Source: Chryseobacterium gambrini
GTDB taxonomy: Bacteria > Bacteroidota > Bacteroidia > Flavobacteriales > Weeksellaceae
Assembly: GCF_900156825.1 (NCBI RefSeq)
Contig: NZ_FTOV01000010.1
Location: 62,001-126,000, forward strand
DNA length: 64,000 bases
Direction: 5' to 3'
Each line of letters starts with the position of its first letter. Within the stretch, counting starts at the first letter, position 1. The notes beneath the pieces were generated by a model, which was given only the letters and a program-made list of their open reading frames with translations, had not been told where the DNA came from and searched no databases. Both the position numbers and the translations under genes were made by a program. Positions 1-9,557 of the stretch are shown here, one piece after another.

Positions 1-62
1 AATACGTTAAATAATTGGTTTTAAGTTTTTTACGTATTAATAATTAATTAAAAATAAACGAA

Positions 63-224
63 ATGCCAATAGAAATAAAAGAGCTTCACATTAAAATAAA
101 TGTGGACGAAAAAGCAGCCGCAACGACAACTACCGCATCAGTAGATGAAGGAAAAATTATGTATGCAATTAGCGAAAGCGTAGAGCAGGCAGTAAATATA
201 GAAAAACGTAAAAAAGAAAGATAA
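63..224 (+). CDS. Small DUF5908-like eCIS protein
   Basis: A 53-residue protein (starts MPIEIKELHIKINVDE, ends in a basic KRKKER tail). Small proteins with this kind of start occur in eCIS loci of Bacteroidetes, next to the Afp7-like gene, and are usually labelled DUF5908; their role is unknown. The stop overlaps the start of the LysM gene (TAATG), so the two are translationally coupled, which is good support for a real gene despite its size. Assignment to DUF5908 is from memory of the family start and position. Confidence 0.75.
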   Translation: MPIEIKELHIKINVDEKAAATTTTASVDEGKIMYAISESVEQAVNIEKRKKER

Positions 225-943
225 TGAGAGGAGAAATTCAAAAACTAACAATCGGGACATACGAGAATTCTGACTATCAGAAGAGGATTGATGCTAAAGC
301 TTTTAAAGCTTTTATAAATCCTACGGGTTATTCAGTTACTTACAAAACGGAACTTGAACCTGGTCAGGCATTGGGAACAGCTAAAACTGATTTGAAATAT
401 ACAGCATCACCTTCAACAGATTTACAATTAGAATTTCTATTTGATGGTACGGGGGTTACGGAAGAAAATTCCGGTATTAAATTGATTAATAAAATTAAAG
501 GAAAAACATTCAAGAAAACAACTGTAAAAGACCAGGTAGATGCTTTCTATAAAGCTACAGGCAAGGTTGCCGGTCCTATTCATAAGCCTTATAATGTTAT
601 TCTTAACTGGGGCAGCTTTGAATTTAAAGGAGTATTAGCAGAATTTACAGTAGAGTACAAATTGTTTGACAATGAAGGACAGCCTTTAAGAGCAATAGGA
701 AAAGCCAAATTTAGTGAATCAATCAGTCCCAAGTTAGAAGCTGCTGAGAAGAAAAACGAATCTCCAGATGTCACCCATAAAAGAACCGTACAGGCAGGAG
801 ACACTTTACCCTTAATGACTGAAAGAATTTACGGAGACTCCAAATATTACCTGGAAGTCGCTAAGGTTAATAATCTCATCAATTTCAGACAGTTGAAACC
901 GGGAACTGAACTCTACTTTCCACCCATAGAAAAAATAGCATAA
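224..943 (+). CDS. LysM-domain tube/baseplate adaptor, Afp7-like
   Basis: A 239-residue protein. Residues 1-180 look like the contractile-injection-system tube/gp53-type domain (starts MRGEIQKLTIGTYEN, with FINPTGYSVTYK near residue 30), and residues about 184-237 form a LysM domain (TVQAGDTLPLMTERIYGDSKYY). Afp7/PVC7 proteins join the inner tube to the spike hub and have this same order. It is coupled to the DUF5908-like gene upstream and lies 1 nt before the spike gene. Structural, cytoplasm-assembled particle component. Confidence 0.88.
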   Translation: MRGEIQKLTIGTYENSDYQKRIDAKAFKAFINPTGYSVTYKTELEPGQALGTAKTDLKYTASPSTDLQLEFLFDGTGVTEENSGIKLINKIKGKTFKKTTVKDQVDAFYKATGKVAGPIHKPYNVILNWGSFEFKGVLAEFTVEYKLFDNEGQPLRAIGKAKFSESISPKLEAAEKKNESPDVTHKRTVQAGDTLPLMTERIYGDSKYYLEVAKVNNLINFRQLKPGTELYFPPIEKIA

Positions 944-944
944 C

Positions 945-2690
945 ATGAACAACAGCGGATACATAAAAACATCAAAAAATCCGGATCTGATCACTTTTAA
1001 AGTAATGTCCGGAGGTACCGAGTTGCCGGGGAAATATGGGGTAAAAAGTATTGTTGTAGAAAAAGAAGTAAACAGAATTCCTTATGCCCGCATTGTTATT
1101 TTGGATGGAAGCGTACCGGAACAGGATTTTAAACTAAGCAATGAAGATCTTCTGATTCCCGGAAAAGAAATTGAAATTACAGCAGGCTATCATTCGGATG
1201 AAGAAAGCATTTTTAAAGGAGTTGTTGTAAAGCACAATATAAAAGTAAGAAACGGCTCTTCCTACCTCATCATAGAATGCAGAGATAAAGCAGTAAAGAT
1301 GACTTTAGGCAGAAAAAGTAAATATTTCTACGACAGTAAAGACAGCGATATTATCGGAGAACTGATCAGTAGCAACGGATTGAATGCCGATGTTCAGGCT
1401 ACCTCAAATTCACACAAAGAATTGATTCAGTACAGAGCTTCCGACTGGGATTTTATGCTCACCCGAGCACAGGCAAACGGAAAACTTTGTTTTGTAGAAG
1501 ACGGAACCGTTAAAATAGCGAAACCCGATTTCAGTAAAAAAGAAGTTGAAACAGTGATTTACGGATCTTCGGTGCATGAGTTTGACGGAGAAATAGACGC
1601 AAGAGATCAGTTCAAAAAAATTTCAGCCAAAACATGGAGCTATACCGATCAGGAACTTACAGAAGTGGAAGCTCAGGATCCCGCAGTAAAACTTAACGGA
1701 AACCTTTCACCGGATGATCTGGCGAAAGTATTTGGAATAGACGATCTGCAGCTTAAACATGGCGGAAATCTTACGCAGAGTGAACTTCAGGACTGGAGTG
1801 ATGCGAAAGCAACTTTCCAACAACTGGCAAAGACCAGAGGAAGGGTGAAATTTCAGGGAATTCCGGCTGTAAAACCGGGAGTTTCATTAATGCTGCAAGG
1901 CGTAGGAAACCGTTTCAACGGAAAAATTTACGTAACAGGCGTCCGTCACGAAATCGCTGAAGGAAACTGGCTTGTTGATGCACAATTCGGGCTTTCTCCA
2001 ACATGGTTCTCAGAAACATATGATGTGAGCGAAATGCCGGGTTCAGGGATTATTCCTTCCATCAGCGGATTACACATCGGGAAAGTATCCCAACTGGAAT
2101 CCGATCCCGATGGAGAAGACAGGATTCTGGTGCAGATCCCGATCATCAATAACGAAGAGGAGGGAATCTGGGCGCGTGTAGCCACACTTGATGCAGGAGA
2201 AAACAGAGGATCATTCTTCAGACCGGAAATCGGAGATGAGGTAATCATTGGTTTTATTAATGATGATCCCAATGATGCAGTAGTTCTGGGAATGCTGAAC
2301 AGCAGCGCAAAACCGGCTCCTATTGTAGCTTCCGATGACAACAACGAAAAAGGATTTGTTACCCGCAGCAAAATGAAGATGATTTTTAATGACGATAAAA
2401 TTTCATACACCCTTGAAACACCAAAAGGCAAAAAAATAACTGTAGACGAAGATGCAGATGTCATTAAAATAGAAGACGAGCATAAGAATACTCTTACCCT
2501 CAATAAAGACGGGATCAGTATGGAAAGTGGGAAAGACATCAGGATCAAAGCAAAAGGTGATATTAAGATGGAAGGAACCAATATCGGTATCAAAGCATCC
2601 GCACAGTTCAAAGCAGAAGGAAGTTCCGGTTCTGAGCTTAAATCAGGCGCAGTAACCATCGTAAAAGGATCTCAAGTTAAAATCAATTAA
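945..2690 (+). CDS. VgrG-type spike/hub protein, Afp8-like
   Basis: 581 residues with the layout of a fused gp27/gp5 spike: a hub (gpD-like) part to about residue 350, an OB-fold of the gp5/phage baseplate V type at about 380-460 (IGDEVIIGFINDDPNDAVVLG is its characteristic end), and a C-terminal beta-helical needle with repeating KDGISMESGKDIRIKAKGDIKMEG units. It forms the trimeric spike below the inner tube and carries the PAAR tip encoded by the next gene, 2 nt downstream. No extra effector domain follows the needle, so it is a structural spike. Confidence 0.92.
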   Translation: MNNSGYIKTSKNPDLITFKVMSGGTELPGKYGVKSIVVEKEVNRIPYARIVILDGSVPEQDFKLSNEDLLIPGKEIEITAGYHSDEESIFKGVVVKHNIKVRNGSSYLIIECRDKAVKMTLGRKSKYFYDSKDSDIIGELISSNGLNADVQATSNSHKELIQYRASDWDFMLTRAQANGKLCFVEDGTVKIAKPDFSKKEVETVIYGSSVHEFDGEIDARDQFKKISAKTWSYTDQELTEVEAQDPAVKLNGNLSPDDLAKVFGIDDLQLKHGGNLTQSELQDWSDAKATFQQLAKTRGRVKFQGIPAVKPGVSLMLQGVGNRFNGKIYVTGVRHEIAEGNWLVDAQFGLSPTWFSETYDVSEMPGSGIIPSISGLHIGKVSQLESDPDGEDRILVQIPIINNEEEGIWARVATLDAGENRGSFFRPEIGDEVIIGFINDDPNDAVVLGMLNSSAKPAPIVASDDNNEKGFVTRSKMKMIFNDDKISYTLETPKGKKITVDEDADVIKIEDEHKNTLTLNKDGISMESGKDIRIKAKGDIKMEGTNIGIKASAQFKAEGSSGSELKSGAVTIVKGSQVKIN

Positions 2691-2692
2691 TC

Positions 2693-2983
2693 ATGAAACC
2701 GGCAGCAAGAATTACAGATATGCATACCTGTCCGATGGTAACGGGAACTACCCCGCACGTTGGCGGACCCATCATTCCGGCAGGAGAACCTACTGTACTT
2801 ATAGGAGGTAAACCCGCAGCAAGAGTAGGAGACAAAGCGATATGCACAGGTCCGCCCGATACCATTGCAGCAGGATCTTCAAGCGTAATGATTGGCGGAA
2901 AACCAGCCGCAAGAATGGGAGATTCTACCGCTCACGGAGGCGTAATAAGCGCGGGTGAAGCGACTGTTTTAATAGGCGGATGA
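2693..2983 (+). CDS. PAAR-domain spike tip, Afp10-like
   Basis: 96 residues made entirely of a PAAR domain: ARITDMHTCP at the start and repeated VLIGGKPAARVGDKA / VMIGGKPAARMGDSTAHGG units with the metal-binding His/Cys positions. PAAR proteins cap the VgrG-type spike with a sharp metal-bound cone. The last repeat ends at VLIGG and the protein has no toxin extension. It lies directly after the spike gene and before gp25, an order swapped relative to the afp cluster (9 then 10). Confidence 0.93.
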   Translation: MKPAARITDMHTCPMVTGTTPHVGGPIIPAGEPTVLIGGKPAARVGDKAICTGPPDTIAAGSSSVMIGGKPAARMGDSTAHGGVISAGEATVLIGG

Positions 2984-3096
2984 TACACAGCCTGCAAGAT
3001 TAAAAAATGTAAAAACATCAATAACAAAACGGTTAGAAAACTAAAACTCTATGTTACAGATGCGAGATGTTACAATTAAATATAATACAAGAACGT

Positions 3097-3507
3097 ATGA
3101 AAATAAATACAGATTTTTTAGGAATAGGCTGGAGTTTCCCGCCTGAGTTTAATGAGGCTGAAGGAAAGCTGGTAATGACTACAGATGTTGAAGACATCAA
3201 CAACAGTTTGATCATTTTACTCTCCACAAGACCGGGAGAACGCGTTATGTTCCCCGATTACGGATGCGACCTGCAGGAAATGCTTTTCAAACCTTTGGAC
3301 TTAACGCTGATTACCCAAATGAAAGGAATCATCGAGCGTGCCATTTTATATCACGAGCCCAGAATAAACATTTTAAATATCGACATCGATACTCAGGAAG
3401 AACTGGAAGGCGAAGTGTTGATAAAAATTGATTACGAAGTAAGGAATACGAATACCAGAAGCAATATGGTTTTCCCTTTCTATAAAGGAGAAGCTACTGA
3501 AATATAA
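3097..3507 (+). CDS. gp25-like baseplate wedge protein, Afp9-like
   Basis: 136 residues from the ATG chosen here (MKINTDFLGIGWSFPPEF). The GPW/gp25 signature is clear: D-I-NNSLIILLSTRPGERVMFPDYGCDLQEMLF, with the conserved Glu of the PGER motif that locks the T4/AFP wedge. It nucleates sheath assembly at the baseplate. An in-frame ATG 30 nt upstream (3067) would add ten residues not seen in the family, so the later start is preferred. An 80-nt gap separates it from the PAAR gene. Confidence 0.92.
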   Translation: MKINTDFLGIGWSFPPEFNEAEGKLVMTTDVEDINNSLIILLSTRPGERVMFPDYGCDLQEMLFKPLDLTLITQMKGIIERAILYHEPRINILNIDIDTQEELEGEVLIKIDYEVRNTNTRSNMVFPFYKGEATEI

Positions 3508-3596
3508 ATAATTACGGGATGTCTGTAACCATTTTGAATACTACCGAAACATTACATTAAGTATTGCATCTGACCATAGAATATAAATATAAACAA

Positions 3597-6500
3597 ATGA
3601 AAAAAACAGATACATTTTCACATTATCGTGAAGGAAAATCACAAATGCAGCGCTTTTTAGCGGATCTGGATCCCGGCAATCTCGAATTGCACGACTTCGA
3701 TCTGTTCGATTGGTTGCTATTTGCAAACAATTTTGCCAGTCATGTAAATTTTTTTGAAAAAGATGCTGATACAGCAATACCAGATAAGAAGTGGGGAAAC
3801 TTTTTCTTTGGTGATGATACCAATGCTATTCCGCGCCGAGAAAGCGTAGAGTACAAAAGTATGAAAAAACAGGTTACAGATCTTATTTCCCAATTTGAAC
3901 AGGACAGCAATCTGACGCCTCATCTTACTCTCTTTGTCTGCTTTCTGAAATTGCTGGATTTTTCCAAAAAAGCTTTCAATAATTTAACGAAAAGACATCT
4001 GGATTTCTACTATAACGAGATCCTTCAGATTCAGAAGAATGATGCTAAAGAAGACAAAGTCTATGTAATTTTTGAATTGGCAAAAAAAGCAATTCAGGAA
4101 AGAATTCCGGAAGGAACACTTCTGGACGGAGATAAAGATGCGGAAGGAAAAAAACGGGTCTACAAAACCAATAATGAACTTATTGCCAATCAGGCAAAAA
4201 TAGTTGAAATTAAAAGTCTTCTTAACGACGGCGGAAAACAAGAGCTTAAAATGGCTCCGGTGACCAATTCTGCCGACGGAATGGGCGAAAAACTGCCGGA
4301 AGGCGGAAACTATTGGTGGCCGTTCGGATACAATGCTGAAGAAACAGCTTCGGACAAATCGATCTATAAAGAACTTCCAAAAGCGAAACTGGGCTTTTCT
4401 GTAGCATCATCTTTATTCGATTTAAAAGAAGGAGACAGAACAATTACCCTGAAAATAGATTTCAATGCAAATTCTGTTCAAAAACTAAAAGACCTTGAAA
4501 AAGAAGACTTTCAGAACAACATCAAAGTACTTTGCAGCGGGGAAAAAGAATGGTTATCCGACATTGCATTACAATGTGCTGAAAATGGAGAAACAGGAAC
4601 CAAAAGTGATAAAAAACACCGTTTAACATTTTCTTTAACATTACCGAAAGATTTTCCTGCCATCGTAAAATACAATAAAGATGTTCTGAAGGAAACTTTC
4701 CAAACCAGTTTTCCTGTTCTCAGATTCATGATTGAAGGGAAGAAATATTATGAAGTCTATGAAGCTTTTTCAGAAGCATTGGTCAACAATATTGAAGTTT
4801 CTGTAGATGTAAAAGGAATAAAATCTCTTCAGATTGAAAATGACAATGGAGAGCTGAATTCCGAAAAATCCTATTATCCATTTACTGCGCAGCCGATCAA
4901 AGGTTCCAATTTTTATATAAAATGTCCTGAAATGTTCTCTAAAAAATGGAACACTGCAGACATTACCATCAATTGGAAAAACACGCCGACTTCCATAAAG
5001 GATTTATACAGCGGGTATATCATGGAACCGGATACAAATATCAGTCAGCAGGATTTTAATAATTTGAAAAATTCGTCAGTTGTAACAGGAGACGATTATT
5101 TTAAGATCGATACAGCGGTGTTAGACAAAGAAATCTGGCACAATCAGGAAAGTGATATTGCTTTATTTAAAAAGAATGGAAATGTTTACCAGACACAGTT
5201 TTCTGTAAAAAGCACCAGTGATGAAGCAGGTACAGGCGAAGCGATCAGGGTAAAACTGAAGAAATCTTTATTACAGGACTTGTATCCTAAATTATATACG
5301 CTTGTTTTATCAGATCCTCAAAAACTAAAAGTAGTTCCGAACGAACCTTATATTCCTTTTGCGGAAGATATTGAACTGAGCTACAGCGCAACAGAAACCG
5401 CATACCATTCTTTAAGAAAAGATTCTGAAGGAGAACTTCTGAAAAGTGAAGAAGTACAGATGTATCATGAAGATGCTTTCGGGCAGTATGAAAAGGAAAT
5501 TGATACGAAAACCATTGTTCCGGTACATCAGAAAGGAGGTGAATTATACATCGGTCTGGAAGCAGTTCCGCAAATGACGGTTTCCCTTCTCATCCAGATG
5601 CTGGAAGGAAGCGAAAATCCTTTAGCCGAAACTTTTGAAGAAAAAGAGTATATCGAATGGAGCATCCTTTCCGGAAATACATGGATTGACCTTTCAAACT
5701 CTATGCTGCAGAATGATTCTAAAAAATTCCTGGAATCCGGAATTGTAAAATTCAAAATTCCAAAAGATATTAATTTGAATCACACAAGATTTACAGATCA
5801 GTTAATCTGGGTAAGAGCAAGATCAGGAAGAAGTTACGATGCGGTTTGTAAAGTTCAGGGAATATATACACAGGCAGTTCTGGCAACATTCCAGAATCAG
5901 AACAATGATCTGTCCCACTTAAACAACGGTTTGGAAGCCAATACGATTTCCAGACTTATTACCAGAGTTCCACAGGTAAAATCTGTGAGCCAGCCGTATA
6001 ACTCATTCGACGGAAAATATAAAGAAACAGATACAGAATTCTACAGAAGAGTAAGTGAAAGACTGAGACATAAAAACAGAGCCGTTACACAATGGGATTA
6101 CGAGCATCTCGTTTTGCAGGAATTTCCAGAAGTTTTCAAGGTAAAATGCCTGAATCATACTTCGGAAAAGTCTTACCTCGCTCCCGGATATGTTACGCTG
6201 ATGGTTGTTCCGAATATTAAAAATAAAAACGCTTTTGATATTTATCAGCCAAGAGTAAGCAGAGCCACGCTTAACAGGATTCAGAAGTATATAAATGAAT
6301 GGAATACCATGCACATCAACGCTCAGGTAATCAACCCGAATTATAAAGAAGCGAAGGTAGAAACAAAGGTGAAATTCTTCGATCAGTATGATGAAACATT
6401 TTACACAAAACAGTTAGACGAAGACATCAAAAAGTACATATCGCCTTGGGCTTTTACAGACACTAAAGATATTGATTTTAATGTGAAACTGAATGTTAAT

Positions 6501-6671
6501 CAGCTTATTAATTATCTGGAACAACTGCATTATGTAGACTACGTTGAGGAGACCAGTATATTGGTAAATAATGTTTTACAGACACAGTCTTTAATCGAAG
6601 TAGATCCGAAATCCATACTCGTATCTGCCAAACAGCACAAAGTTACTATTGCAGAACCGGTATGCCTTTAA
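3597..6671 (+). CDS. gpJ-like baseplate wedge protein, Afp11-like
   Basis: 1,024 residues from the ATG used here (MKKTDTFSHYREGK); an upstream in-frame ATG at 3564 would add eleven residues. The C-terminal 280 residues carry the baseplate J signature (LIWVRARSG, then DTEFYRRVSERLRHKNRAV and QWDYEHLVLQEFPEVFKVKC, then a gpJ-like tail ending in LINYLEQLHYVDYVEE). The long N-terminal half is typical of eCIS and T6SS-iv versions. It builds the wedge ring with gp25 and the next gene product. Confidence 0.88.
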   Translation: MKKTDTFSHYREGKSQMQRFLADLDPGNLELHDFDLFDWLLFANNFASHVNFFEKDADTAIPDKKWGNFFFGDDTNAIPRRESVEYKSMKKQVTDLISQFEQDSNLTPHLTLFVCFLKLLDFSKKAFNNLTKRHLDFYYNEILQIQKNDAKEDKVYVIFELAKKAIQERIPEGTLLDGDKDAEGKKRVYKTNNELIANQAKIVEIKSLLNDGGKQELKMAPVTNSADGMGEKLPEGGNYWWPFGYNAEETASDKSIYKELPKAKLGFSVASSLFDLKEGDRTITLKIDFNANSVQKLKDLEKEDFQNNIKVLCSGEKEWLSDIALQCAENGETGTKSDKKHRLTFSLTLPKDFPAIVKYNKDVLKETFQTSFPVLRFMIEGKKYYEVYEAFSEALVNNIEVSVDVKGIKSLQIENDNGELNSEKSYYPFTAQPIKGSNFYIKCPEMFSKKWNTADITINWKNTPTSIKDLYSGYIMEPDTNISQQDFNNLKNSSVVTGDDYFKIDTAVLDKEIWHNQESDIALFKKNGNVYQTQFSVKSTSDEAGTGEAIRVKLKKSLLQDLYPKLYTLVLSDPQKLKVVPNEPYIPFAEDIELSYSATETAYHSLRKDSEGELLKSEEVQMYHEDAFGQYEKEIDTKTIVPVHQKGGELYIGLEAVPQMTVSLLIQMLEGSENPLAETFEEKEYIEWSILSGNTWIDLSNSMLQNDSKKFLESGIVKFKIPKDINLNHTRFTDQLIWVRARSGRSYDAVCKVQGIYTQAVLATFQNQNNDLSHLNNGLEANTISRLITRVPQVKSVSQPYNSFDGKYKETDTEFYRRVSERLRHKNRAVTQWDYEHLVLQEFPEVFKVKCLNHTSEKSYLAPGYVTLMVVPNIKNKNAFDIYQPRVSRATLNRIQKYINEWNTMHINAQVINPNYKEAKVETKVKFFDQYDETFYTKQLDEDIKKYISPWAFTDTKDIDFNVKLNVNQLINYLEQLHYVDYVEETSILVNNVLQTQSLIEVDPKSILVSAKQHKVTIAEPVCL

Positions 6672-6695
6672 TAACAAACAAGCAGAAACATAATT

Positions 6696-9545
6696 ATGTC
6701 AGAAAATAAGCACATTAGTATACCCAAAAATATAGAAACGCAGGATCAGACCGATTTTCACTTTCTACGCAGAACAGGTATTGAATATATAGAAGGATTA
6801 GGAGGAAAACTTTGGACAGATTATAACTCTCACGATCCGGGGATTACCACATTGGAGGTTTTAAGCTACGCCATCACAGATCTTGGGATGAGGATGAATA
6901 TGAATATGGAAGACATTCTTGCTTCAAACGATGCAAAAAAAGATATTCATACACAATTCCTGAAAGCTACGGAAGTTTTACCTTCCAGACCTTTAACGGA
7001 GCTTGATTACAGAAAGCTCTTCATCGATATCAGCTTTAAATTCGGTCATCCGAGACCAATCAGCAACTGTTGGCTGGTTCCGAGAACCGAAACGCTGTAT
7101 GTGGATTGTAAAACTGGACAGTTGGATTTTGAACCTATCGGAGAAAAGACACAACATTTTAACGTAAAAGGATTGTATGACCTTTATGTAGATTATGCCG
7201 ATGATATAGACGATAGTGAGAATGAAGATTGTGACAAATCGAATGCAAGAGTAAAAATACTGGAGCGTTATCACCAGAACAGAGGTCTTTGCGAAGATCT
7301 TGTAGATATTAAAGAAATCGAAACCCAGAAAGTTGCGGTATGCGCCCGCATCGGACTTGTAAATAAAGTAGATGAGGAACTGGTTCATGCAAAGGTAATC
7401 AGAGCGATCAACAACTATCTGGCTCCGGAAGTTCATTTCTATTCATTAAAGCAGATGCTGGAAAAAGGTCTTACCACAGATGAGATTTTTGACGGACCGA
7501 TTCTCAATAATGGTTTTATTGATACTGAAGAATTGAAAGCAAGTCAGTTAAGAAGAGAAGTCAGACTTTCTGATATCATCAGCGAGATCATGAAAATCGA
7601 CGGAGTGAAAGAAATTCACGAAATTTCTATTGCCGGCTGCGACAGTGCAGTGAAGCAGACCGATGACTGGATGATCTGTATTGAAAAAGGTAAAAAACCG
7701 GAGCTTTGCGATCTGAGTTCATTCAGTTACACCAAAGGTGCGCTTCCGTTGAATATCAACACTAAAAAAGTAGATGAATATCTCGAAACGTTAAGAAAAG
7801 AGGAGGAAGTACTGAGAGAAGATGCCAGACAAAATAAAGAGTTGACTCTGCCGCAGGGAACTTCTTACGATATCGGGAATTACGCGACTATTTTAAATGA
7901 ATTTCCGGATACGTACGGAGTGGGAATTTCCGGAATCATCGGAAATCCAACCCCGGAAAGAGAAGCTTTGGCAAAACAGATGAAAGGATATCTTTTGTTT
8001 TTCGATCAGATTCTTGCCAGTTATTTCAAACATCTTGAAAAAGTAAAAGAAGTTTTAAGTATCAACGGAGGTTTAAAGAGAACGTTCTTTACTCAGGCTC
8101 TTAAAAACATCAAAGGTTTTGAAGAATTGGTTTCAGATTATGATGAAAATGACGACAGACTTACAGATGTTTTATACGAAGAACTTGATAACAGTGTGGA
8201 ACGCCGAAATGAAGTCTTGGATCATTTAATTGCCCGTTTTGCAGAAACATTCAGCGACTACACTTTCCTGATGAAATCTCTGTACGGAAAATCTACCGAT
8301 GAAATTGTACTGAACAATAAAGAAACCTTCTTAAACGAATACAAATCGTTGAGCAAAGACCGTGGATTGGGCTATAATTATACATTAGATGATACCGCGA
8401 ATGTCTGGAATACAGACAATATTTCAGGGGTACAGAAAAGAATTGCCCGATTACTGGGAATAAAAAATTATCAGCAGAGAAATCTTTCTCAAACACCTGT
8501 TTCGATTATTAAATCGGTAAGTGACGACGGAACGGCAAGCTATTCATGGAAAATAAAAGATGCAAAAAGTAATATCACTTTATCATCCGTAAATTCATTC
8601 CATATCGAATATGCGGCAACTAAAAATCTGCATGAAGCCATTTACCAGACCATTCAGATAGACGAAGAAGATCTTAAAAATGCATTAGAGCTTTTACAGG
8701 AAAATCAGACTCATTATGATTTGATTGGGAATATTCAGATCCGAATGTCTGCCGGAGGGAACTATTATCTTGAAATTATGGATGACAGCCAGCCGCAAAA
8801 TGTAATGGCTACCCATAAAAAGACAAATCCGTACCCTTCTTTAACCGAATTAAAAAAGGGAATCGAGGAGTTGGTAAGATATTTCAAATATGATTTTACC
8901 GAAGAAGGAATTTTCCTTGTAGAGCATTTACTGCTGAAACCTGCATTTAAAGATTACAAGCTTGTGGGAGGAATCGGATGTATGTCTGTGGAAGATACTT
9001 TCAAAGTATTTCAGGATCTTGAAGGAATCGGCAGCATGATCGTAGGAAAATCTTTTGAAGTATTTCCAAATGAGGAAGGAGATGTTCTTCCTGCAAATCC
9101 GGTAGATTATGCCGATGCTTTAATGTCTTCCTGCGAAGAAGACTGCGAATATGATGTTTTTGATCCTTATTCTTACCGTGTAAGTGTGGTTCTTCCGGGC
9201 TTTGCCTACCGTTTTCAGGATCCTGACTTCAGACGTTATGCAGAAACTGTGATCCGACAGGAGATTCCGGCTCATATTCTGGCTAAAATCTGTTGGGTGG
9301 GAGATCGTTTAAGTGAAAAACAAACCGCTCAGAACGATTTGTCTGCATTTGAAACGGCATTTAAAAAATATCTTTCGGATAAGGCAAAAAATAACCTTAA
9401 CAATTTAGGAAACAGCATTCAGAATTTACTGACGGCTCTTACCAATTTAAATAATATTTACAGACCGGGAAGACTCTTAGACTGTGCTATAGAAGATAAC
9501 GACAGCCTGGACGGGAAAATAATATTAGGACAATCAAACATATAA
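6696..9545 (+). CDS. Afp12-like eCIS baseplate protein
   Basis: 949 residues. The N-terminus has LWTDYNSHDPGITTLEVLSYAITDL (about residues 39-63), a motif I associate with the Afp12/PVC12-type wedge proteins that follow gpJ, and the last part resembles gpJ tails (YRVSVVLPGFAYRFQDPDFRRYAETVIRQEIPAHI). In AFP the counterpart forms the outer baseplate with Afp11. It starts 24 nt after the gpJ stop and 12 nt before the first PKD-domain gene, so it belongs to the same operon. Name rests on position and motif, not on a search. Confidence 0.75.
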   Translation: MSENKHISIPKNIETQDQTDFHFLRRTGIEYIEGLGGKLWTDYNSHDPGITTLEVLSYAITDLGMRMNMNMEDILASNDAKKDIHTQFLKATEVLPSRPLTELDYRKLFIDISFKFGHPRPISNCWLVPRTETLYVDCKTGQLDFEPIGEKTQHFNVKGLYDLYVDYADDIDDSENEDCDKSNARVKILERYHQNRGLCEDLVDIKEIETQKVAVCARIGLVNKVDEELVHAKVIRAINNYLAPEVHFYSLKQMLEKGLTTDEIFDGPILNNGFIDTEELKASQLRREVRLSDIISEIMKIDGVKEIHEISIAGCDSAVKQTDDWMICIEKGKKPELCDLSSFSYTKGALPLNINTKKVDEYLETLRKEEEVLREDARQNKELTLPQGTSYDIGNYATILNEFPDTYGVGISGIIGNPTPEREALAKQMKGYLLFFDQILASYFKHLEKVKEVLSINGGLKRTFFTQALKNIKGFEELVSDYDENDDRLTDVLYEELDNSVERRNEVLDHLIARFAETFSDYTFLMKSLYGKSTDEIVLNNKETFLNEYKSLSKDRGLGYNYTLDDTANVWNTDNISGVQKRIARLLGIKNYQQRNLSQTPVSIIKSVSDDGTASYSWKIKDAKSNITLSSVNSFHIEYAATKNLHEAIYQTIQIDEEDLKNALELLQENQTHYDLIGNIQIRMSAGGNYYLEIMDDSQPQNVMATHKKTNPYPSLTELKKGIEELVRYFKYDFTEEGIFLVEHLLLKPAFKDYKLVGGIGCMSVEDTFKVFQDLEGIGSMIVGKSFEVFPNEEGDVLPANPVDYADALMSSCEEDCEYDVFDPYSYRVSVVLPGFAYRFQDPDFRRYAETVIRQEIPAHILAKICWVGDRLSEKQTAQNDLSAFETAFKKYLSDKAKNNLNNLGNSIQNLLTALTNLNNIYRPGRLLDCAIEDNDSLDGKIILGQSNI

Positions 9546-9557
9546 AATTGAAAAACA

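Noticed and set aside
1946..2659. A 237-codon - strand frame inside the spike gene
   Set aside because: Antisense frame to a strongly supported VgrG-type gene, with composition typical of shadow frames.
945..2983. Type VI secretion system
   Set aside because: VgrG and PAAR are present, but no TssJLM membrane complex, ClpV or TssK is seen, while gpJ, LysM adaptor and Afp15-type ATPase fit eCIS.
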